A stretch of DNA of 64,000 nucleotides from Symsagittifera roscoffensis (lineage: Eukaryota > Xenacoelomorpha > Acoela > Convolutidae): assembly GCF_963678635.1 (NCBI RefSeq), contig NC_087067.1:13244844-13308843 (forward strand), read 5' to 3'. Numbering within the stretch: the stretch's first letter is position 1; every line of letters begins with the position of its first letter. Positions 57,680-64,000 of this stretch are shown here, piece after piece. The notes beneath the pieces were generated by a model. That model did not search any database. It saw only the letters and a program-made list of their open reading frames with translations, and had not been told where the DNA came from. The translations under genes were made by a program, and so were the position numbers.

Positions 57680-57947
57680 TTCAGGTGCGTCTTAAAATTC
57701 GATGAACTGCGCCTTCTACTATGTTTTTTTTGCAATGGAAGATATCGCAGGTCCTAAAATTGAGAATTGTTCCTGCATCAGTAAGTTTTTGAGGTTCGAT
57801 TTTACCCCAGGCGTGCGTCAGTAGGTTTACGTGTTTACCCGAGTCCACATTAACATAATTGTCAAGAAAGGCTAATTTGCCTCTCTCATTAGCTTTTTCT
57901 AGAGTAAACTGTAGTTTAGGATGTAATTGGTTTGCAGCAACTAATAT
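57680..57947 (-). pseudogene. PLE2 fragment at the end of repeat copy 1
   Basis: Matches 62465-62730 and encodes, on the minus strand, the L-H-P-K-L-Q-F-T-L-E thumb start and T-I-L-N-F-R of a PLE reverse transcriptase. It breaks off at CTAAT (57947). Confidence 0.75.
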
Positions 57948-58090
57948 TGGGTAATAAACATTTTATCTAATTGGGTAATGTTTAAAAAATTGAAAAAACG
58001 TCATTGTTTCTTCTACAGTCAGTTTTTTAGGTCTGAAAACTTGTGCATACTTTCCTGACGCAATTGTGTAGTTAGTTTTTTCTTGATAAA

Positions 58091-58741
58091 ATGAGAAGAC
58101 TCAATTTCAGCCAATGTTTACTAAAATGGTATCAAGGTCAGGAAACACAGAAGGCTGATCCCCAAACTCTGCAAGCCGCAAAAAGAATCATAGTCGCATC
58201 AAGTCAACCTATTAACCCTGTTGCAACTACGCAGATTGAACCTACAAGGACCACACCAAGATTGCCGCAGATCCATTTGCATAGCTTCAATGATCAATTT
58301 CGATCAACTGTCCATGACAACGAAAAGCTGTCTCCGATTCAGAAGTTGATGTTTTTCAAGAGTTGCATGAAGATCTATGCTCCTAAGCTCATTATGAACG
58401 GTAGAGAGCAACTACGATGTAGCCCCTCAAATGCTAGAGCAGAGATAAAAATAAACGATCGAGTCATCCTTCGTAAGACTTTGCCACGAGATAACGAATT
58501 CAGTGCAGTAAAAACGGACAAAGTGTCTCAATTTTGTCAGTTGCACACAGTTCTCAGCTGGAGATCCCTTTATTGGAGTGAGCCAGAAGATCGCTATGTC
58601 TACCATGGTCGAAAGAATCTCAAAGTTCTAACAAAGTCTGGTAACAATTTCATCCTTCTGCAAATGCTAGAGCAGAGATACAAAAACGATCGAGTCCTCT
58701 TCGTAAGATTTTGCCACGAGATCACGGATTCAGTGCAGTAG
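58091..58741 (+). pseudogene. BEL/Pao-like Gag fragment fused to 231-bp repeat sequence
   Basis: The first ~95 residues contain L-P-Q-I-H-L-H-S-F-N and F-R-S-T-V-H-D-N-E-K-L-S-P-I-Q-K-L, which resembles the DUF1759-type region of BEL/Pao gag proteins, with a short internal deletion after S-F-N. It then runs into the 231-bp repeat text and stops at TAG 58739-58741. The match is by motif only. Confidence 0.5.
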
Positions 58742-58985
58742 GGATGGACAAAGTGTCTCAATTTTGTCAGCTACACACAGTTCTCAGCTGGAGATCTCAT
58801 TGTTGGAGTGAGCCAGAAGAACGCTATATCTACCATGGTCGAAAGAAACTCAAAGTTCTAACAAAGTCTGGTAACAATTTCATCCTTCTGCAAATGCTAG
58901 AGCAGAGATACAAAAACGATCGAGTCATCCTTCGTAACATTTTGCCACGAGTTCACAGGTTCAGTGCAGTAAGAACGGAGAAAGT
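58420..58985 (+). repeat. 231-bp tandem repeat, copy 2
   Basis: Same unit as at 53700-54230, two units and a part, with starts near 58430, 58662 and 58892. Confidence 0.85.
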
Positions 58986-59659
58986 GTCTTAGTTTTGTCA
59001 GCTACACTCAGTTCTCAATGAAAATTTGCAGTCGATCGAGGTACTCAGAAGGTCAGTAGAAAACTATTGGTTGTATTTCCTCTACGATAATTTCGATGGG
59101 ACTGAAGCTCTTGTTTTTGATCAATTCAAAGTGTTCTCAGACAAACGAATCAGGTCCTTAGAGGTGGTTGAAGGATCTCAACCCAGACCCCATTAACCTG
59201 AGCGTGAGCAGCAGATGTACTTAACAGAAAAGAACCGATCTCATAAAAATGGATTCTCTTTACCAAAGTGTAAAGTTCAAATCTGCCGAAAGCGACAAGC
59301 ATAGGGCAGTGTTGAAAATACAGATCAATAATAACGTCAAAAAAAAATTCGTGGCCAGCAAAAGGAAATACTTTAGTTTTTGTCTGCTAGTCACAGCATC
59401 CTTTAACATCGCTGTTGAACAAATGTCGATAGAAGCATCATACAAATCTTCACGGCAGTCCTAGCCAACCCACTCTTCATCTCGCAACGATAATGGATGC
59501 TCTTGAAATCAACCGAACTGAAGCTATCACATTACTTTCAATGGCAAATGTCAATGTTCGATCTCATCACTGTCGAGTTCTTCACTTGAGGGCGCTCCAT
59601 AAAAATTAAGCTCAGACGAACGTCGTCACCCTACAGGCCGTGCATATTCCCTACATTAG

Positions 59660-59824
59660 ATAAGCGTATACCCACTGTTTTGAGAAAACGTTTTTACTTG
59701 AGCAGAGCTTGAAAACAGGTTCTACGGACTTTCTCTCGAGAGTTTTAGCACCCATTGTGCATAAGGGTAATTTTGAGGGTAATTTTAAGCTTAAAGGTAA
59801 TGAATTAAGTAGGCGACTGTTACA
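59660..59824 (+). repeat. Gypsy leader piece joined to LTR end, copy 2
   Basis: As at 54940-55105; palindrome CTCTCGAGAG at 59733-59742, LTR tail GACTGTTACA ending at 59824. Confidence 0.75.
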
Positions 59825-62458
59825 AAAACAAGAACGGAAAAGTAGCATAAACAACCTTTTTACACCTCAAAACTTGAAAGCATTGTGAAAAATAGCTAAA
59901 GCCAATAAAGCATTTCAGTTTTTCGCTCATTTGTGCATCATCAGATTTAGAAGAATTAAAATTTTACCAAATGAACATCAATCATAATGGAGTGCGGTCT
60001 CTATTTAGACAAGCGCGTATTCATACTCGTCTGTAAGCAGACGAATACTTAAATCTATCAGAATGAGAAAAAAAATTTACGAAATAAATTATCATTTATG
60101 AATTGATAATTTATCATTTATAAATTATCATTTATAAATTTCTTCCTTGTCTCGATTCTGATTGGTTACTTTAGTACATGTCTGCTTACTGAAAACTGCT
60201 ACAAAAATATCTTTGGAAATTTGGCTGAACAAATTATAGATTCGTCTGAGAAATGGGACATCGAGATCGTGTTACAAATCATGGCTAGGTTTGTAAATAC
60301 TTAAAACATGCGAACGCCATTAAGAACCGGGTTAGAAATTCAAGTGAAAAGATTAGTTTTTACTGAATTGTACTTTTATTATAACTGAGACTTGTAGTTT
60401 AATTTGTTATTCTCCAATATCTGATCTCAAACCAAACTTTTGCATGTAACTTTACACTTGAGTACAGTAAAAGATCATTCAAACGAATTGATATACTCTC
60501 CTCAACCCGTCTATTCACGACAACCTACCCCGAGGTTTAGAACAATTTCACGAAAAATGTAAGAATTAACAGTTTAGGAAATAAAAACTGACACCCGGGT
60601 TTTGCATCAACGATTCTAACACTTACGTCAAGAGATAATTTGGGAAACCAATAAACAATGATAGTTCATAATTGCCGAATTAAAGAAGTGAGATGCGACC
60701 CCGTTATTACACCGAAGAGACAAAAAGTAGGATATAGGTTAAAAAAGCAAACAAATAAGAAGGCAATAATCTCAAAGCAAAACAAATAATTTCAGATGGA
60801 TCAGCCTATATTCCGCCTTATCTCAATAATGCACTCAAATTATTAACTTCAAAACACACTTATTGACATCAACTCTGAAATCAATCGAGTAAAATAACAA
60901 TAATAATTAGTTTTAACAAAGAAAGTTAGGTCAGTTGGGTCACTTGAATGGGCGTGTAGCGTTCACCCAGACACTACACACCGACGGAGCGTATTGACGA
61001 GCCTATTAAACACTGACGGAGCCTATTGACGACTGGCCGAGGTCAGTTACCTTGGTCCTACCCATTTTTAACCATCTTGTCCTAGCTAGTTGAGTTGCTG
61101 GTCTGTTTAAGGGCTGTTTTCAAGTTACCATTTTAGGCCATAAGCCAAACTACTTTTGATCAGCTTTTGTGATCAGCTTTTAATTAGCTTTCAGCATACA
61201 ATAACCAAGTAGCTGAGTCTCAGATCCCCAGAAAACGTGACTACTTTTGAAATACGGCTAGAAAACCGCAATAAGTTATGTTTTTACTGATAATTATATA
61301 CTAAAACATTAATTGACTCTTTCCTCGACTCTTACTGCTCATGTTCAGAAAAAGCAAACTAAAATCGGCGTAATTTACACACGTTCAGGGCCTTACAACA
61401 GCTAAGAAAATGTGTTAATTTTTGTCAAAATTCTCTGGGCACCGAGCCTCCAAATTTGGTCTCTCGCGGAGATAACGTTGTTTTCTCCCAATTTCTGATG
61501 CACGAGAGGGTTTGGCTTTGTCCTGAATGTCCCAATGGGCTTCGTTTATCCTTTTTTTCTCATCTTTTTTTCGAATTTTTACGTCTTGCAATCGGTTGTT
61601 CTGTTTTTGCTTTTTTTTTCTGTTCAAATTGGCCGTTTCTCGCATTTCTCAGAAATATTCTAGTCTGAATTGAACATTTGTTAATTTCTGGAACATTCTG
61701 AACCTGCTTTTGACCTTTACTGCGTTAACAACGCCTTTAATGTTGTTCTCGGCATGCGTCGGAAAGTTCGACTGTGCCATCCGAGGGAATGGCACAGCGA
61801 CCGCCCCAGTCAAGGTGCTCCCTACTCCAGAAATAATCTTCACTTTTCAAACTGTCAATAATCTCTATCGGGAACAAGACAGCTCTTCTCATTTTGGTAA
61901 CTATTGTCAGAATTGCAAATAGCAATTTGAATTTAGGCTGATTATCTGTCTACTTTATATAATTTTGAAATCGTTTGATGGGATTTTTGACTTTCTGTTT
62001 CAGTTTTTGCGAGAAACTTGAGCATAACTTGGTCGAGTCGAATTTTCCAAAATTAGCATTTCAAGCCAAAAACAAGATGAAAATTCAGGATATGACCAAC
62101 TGTAGCAAAAAACGTGAAGTCTTGTACACATTTTTGATTTTAAAACACGCAAAACAAGAAGAAGACTTTAAGCATGAAAATCAGGTTTTCAGCTTTCTAG
62201 TGTTGAAAACAGTTGTTGCCTTTATTATGTTCTGCACCTTATTTGACTTTTACTGCATCAATACTGCACCACCATCAACTGTGGTGTGTCAGTTTTATCA
62301 TTACTCCTTTGATGTACGGCCTTACGAGGGCTTTTGTTCAACTTTACTTAATAATTTTATTAAGTGTCCTCGAGGCAAAATCACAAGTCCATTATTCTGG
62401 GTATTGGTTGTCCATCAGATGCTATGTAACTGTCTGTTTTCATGGTCTCAAACATATT
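59825..62458. other. AT-rich stretch without genes, copy 2
   Basis: Counterpart of 55106-57675. The hairpin is weakened here (CGTCTG-TAAG-CAGACG). No supported gene. Confidence 0.4.
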
Positions 62459-63850
62459 ACCAGTTCAGGTGCGTCTTAAAATTCGATGAACTGCGCCTTC
62501 TATTATGTTTTATTTTGCAATGGAAGAGATCGCAGGTCCTAAAATTGAGAATTGTTCCTGCATTAGTAAGTTTTTGAGGTTCGATTTTACCCCAGGCGTG
62601 CGTCAGTAGGTTTACGTGTTTACCAGAGTCCACATTAACATTATTGTCAAGAAAGGCTAATTTGCCTCTCTCATTAGCTTTTTCTAGAGTAAACTGTAGT
62701 TTAGGATGTAATTGATTTGCAGCAACTAATAATTCTTCCTGATTTTTTTTCACAGTTCTCACGATGACATGCTTATATCTCAGAAAAGTTTTGATGTTCT
62801 CTGAGGGTTGTTCCCTTTCTATAAAATTATGGCATGACGAGCAAAACCAAACAGTATTATCTCTTTTAATCCGTTTTTTGAAGCTTACTACATTTTCGAT
62901 AAAACCATTTCAGACAATTTTTACATTCAACACCTGTCTGTCTTTATGTGATTTTTTTCTTACATTCTGTATAAATGCCAATTTGATTTTCCTTGGGCTT
63001 GCAAAATATGAGACTCCCTTTCCTCAAAACTTGTTCGAACTCTTTCATCCACAAGTTTGCCAGTAGAACCCCAAGAAATGCTCTAATAGCCAAACAACCA
63101 TCCTGTGGATGACACGTATCATTGCTATTGAAGTGCACTTGACCTATAGCTGGGTGTATTAGATTAAGCTATCTCCTCAAAATATTGCGTGAAATGTCTG
63201 GCAGTTTATCATGCTTATGAAATTTTTGGGGAGCTATATCGTTAGCCTCTTTGAGTGGAACATTAGTGTACAACGTTTCAATATCTGAAGAAATTATGTT
63301 CTCATCGGAGTAATATACAACCTACTCAATAAGCTCTCGTACTTCTTGTAGGTTTGCTTCAAGTTCTGCCACACATTTTTTCAAAAACTTGCAAAAGTTT
63401 TTTTCAAAAGTCCATATGAAATTCCAGACAGAACTAGAAGAGGTCGCAGTGGTATGTCTTTATGTGTACTTTTACTAAACCGTACAAACCAGCCGGTTGA
63501 CTAACTGTTGACTTCAATTTGTTGTAAAAATATTCACCTGAATCAATTCTTTTTTTCAGACTCAACAGCTCTTTGTTAATGTCATTTATTAAGACCACCA
63601 AATCATCAGTGGTCTAATCAAAAATCCAAGAGTGTATTGGGTTTTCAAATAACTAAGCTCCACAAGTCACAATAGTTTAATCGTTTGAATAAAAGCGGTC
63701 CATATTTTGTGACGAAATGCTTTCTTAGTCAAATTTTATTTTGTTACTACCTAATTTAACAAAGAACTTATCAATAAGTTCCTGTTTGTGTCGTAATGCA
63801 AGTGGTGCGAGGGAAAAAATCTGATTGATAGGGGTTTTCGAAAAAGATTT
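62459..63850 (-). pseudogene. PLE2, degenerate Penelope-like reverse transcriptase with PHD remnant
   Basis: Reads leftward. Pieces in order are I-N-K-E-L-L-S-L-K-K (near 63580), Q-P-A-G-L-Y-G-L-V-K, T-L-Y-T-N-V-P-L-K-E (near 63270), L-L-A-N-L-W-M (near 63060), a PHD-like insert (about 62960-62830), F-L-R-Y then K-H where Asp-Asp should be, and L-H-P-K-L-Q-F-T-L-E. Many stops and shifts. In the finger the first Cys and the His are both Tyr. A TAA (62944-62946) stands at exactly the codon where PLE1 has TAA. It is a separate, older element from PLE1. Confidence 0.8.
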
Positions 63851-64000
63851 GTTTGCCTGGGTTTAGTCTAGAGTTTAGTCTAGAGCTGAAAACTAATCAA
63901 GAAAAAATCTTCAAACTTGAAAAGCTAATTTTGATTTTTCGTGATCTGAATTGTTGCAGCAACCATTAACTCAAGTCATATAAGAGGTTGAAAAGATAGG
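63851..64000. other. Right end of window, nothing recognised
   Basis: AT-rich. A GTTTAGTCTAGA duplication near 63862-63884. PLE2 may continue here but cannot be aligned by eye. Confidence 0.3.

Larger units (their letters stand above)
53645..57947. repeat. 4.3 kb direct repeat, copy 1
   Basis: Matches 58367-62730 in order at well over 90% by eye, with small indels. It contains 231-bp repeats, a fragment of gypsy leader joined to an LTR end (54940-55105), about 2.5 kb of AT-rich sequence without genes, and at its right end a minus-strand PLE fragment. Longer reading frames in 56597-57695 are low-complexity, not conserved as proteins between the copies, and I do not call them genes. Confidence 0.85.
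58367..62730. repeat. 4.3 kb direct repeat, copy 2
   Basis: Second copy of 53645-57947. It has an extra ~36 bp of ATTTAT-type duplication near 60090-60130 and a GTGATCAGCTTTT duplication near 61160, and its PLE end continues into PLE2 instead of breaking off. Confidence 0.85.

Noticed and set aside
56597-57695. ORFs with hydrophobic F/L-rich stretches as membrane proteins
   Set aside because: They come from T-rich low-complexity DNA and change frame between the two 4.3 kb copies.
1-64000. CRISPR arrays, rRNA or tRNA genes, bacterial operons
   Set aside because: No spacer-repeat array, no rRNA blocks and no cloverleaf seen; all repeats are tandem arrays or retroelement copies.

Overview
This window looks like repeat-dense, gene-poor nuclear DNA from an invertebrate animal. 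No host gene is recognisable. Almost everything is decayed retrotransposon: at least three very large Ty3/gypsy-type LTR elements (called A, B and C here), a complete Penelope-like element (PLE1), a degenerate second PLE (PLE2), a 5'-truncated non-LTR retrotransposon with an R2-like restriction-type nuclease, and a duplicated block of BEL/Pao-like debris. The combination of a PHD-bearing PLE, an RLE-type non-LTR reverse transcriptase and this type of gag recalls cnidarian genomes. That is an impression from memory, not a database result.

Layout. 1-4680: third open reading frame (ORF3) of element A. 4681-6286: its diverged 3' LTR region. 6287-23883: element B, with a 5' LTR (6287-7742), a 2.3 kb leader holding a 14-bp minisatellite, gag, protease, reverse transcriptase, RNase H, integrase, a macro-domain-like C-terminus, a spacer, remnants of ORF2 and ORF3, and a 3' LTR (22428-23883). 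23884-25610: RLE-type non-LTR fragment on the minus strand. 25905-53470: element C. Its truncated 5' LTR is split by PLE1 (26265-30205); then come a leader, 63-bp hairpin minisatellites and three tandem ~3.2 kb leader-minisatellite-integrase units (30533-40557). The integrase C-terminus plus macro domain (40558-42441), ORF2 (42948-47630), ORF3 (47623-52176) and 3' LTR (52049-53470) follow. 53645-62730: two direct copies of a 4.3 kb block containing 231-bp repeats and BEL/Pao-like fragments. 62459 to about 63850: PLE2 on the minus strand.

How the parts fit. Combining A, B and C gives a reconstructed element of roughly 22-24 kb: LTR, repeat-rich leader, Gag, Pol (PR-RT-RH-IN-macro), ORF2 (coiled coil, SGNH hydrolase domain, probable second SGNH-like domain), ORF3 (about 1,550 codons, unknown), LTR. 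ORF2 and ORF3 overlap by eight bases, and the end of ORF3 seems to lie inside the LTR. No copy here is intact. B keeps gag-pol but lost the middle of ORF2/ORF3. C keeps ORF2/ORF3 but lost gag, PR, RT and RNase H. The macro domain fused to Pol, the SGNH ORF, the hairpin minisatellite leader, and the PHD finger spliced into the PLE reverse transcriptase are the parts most worth following up.
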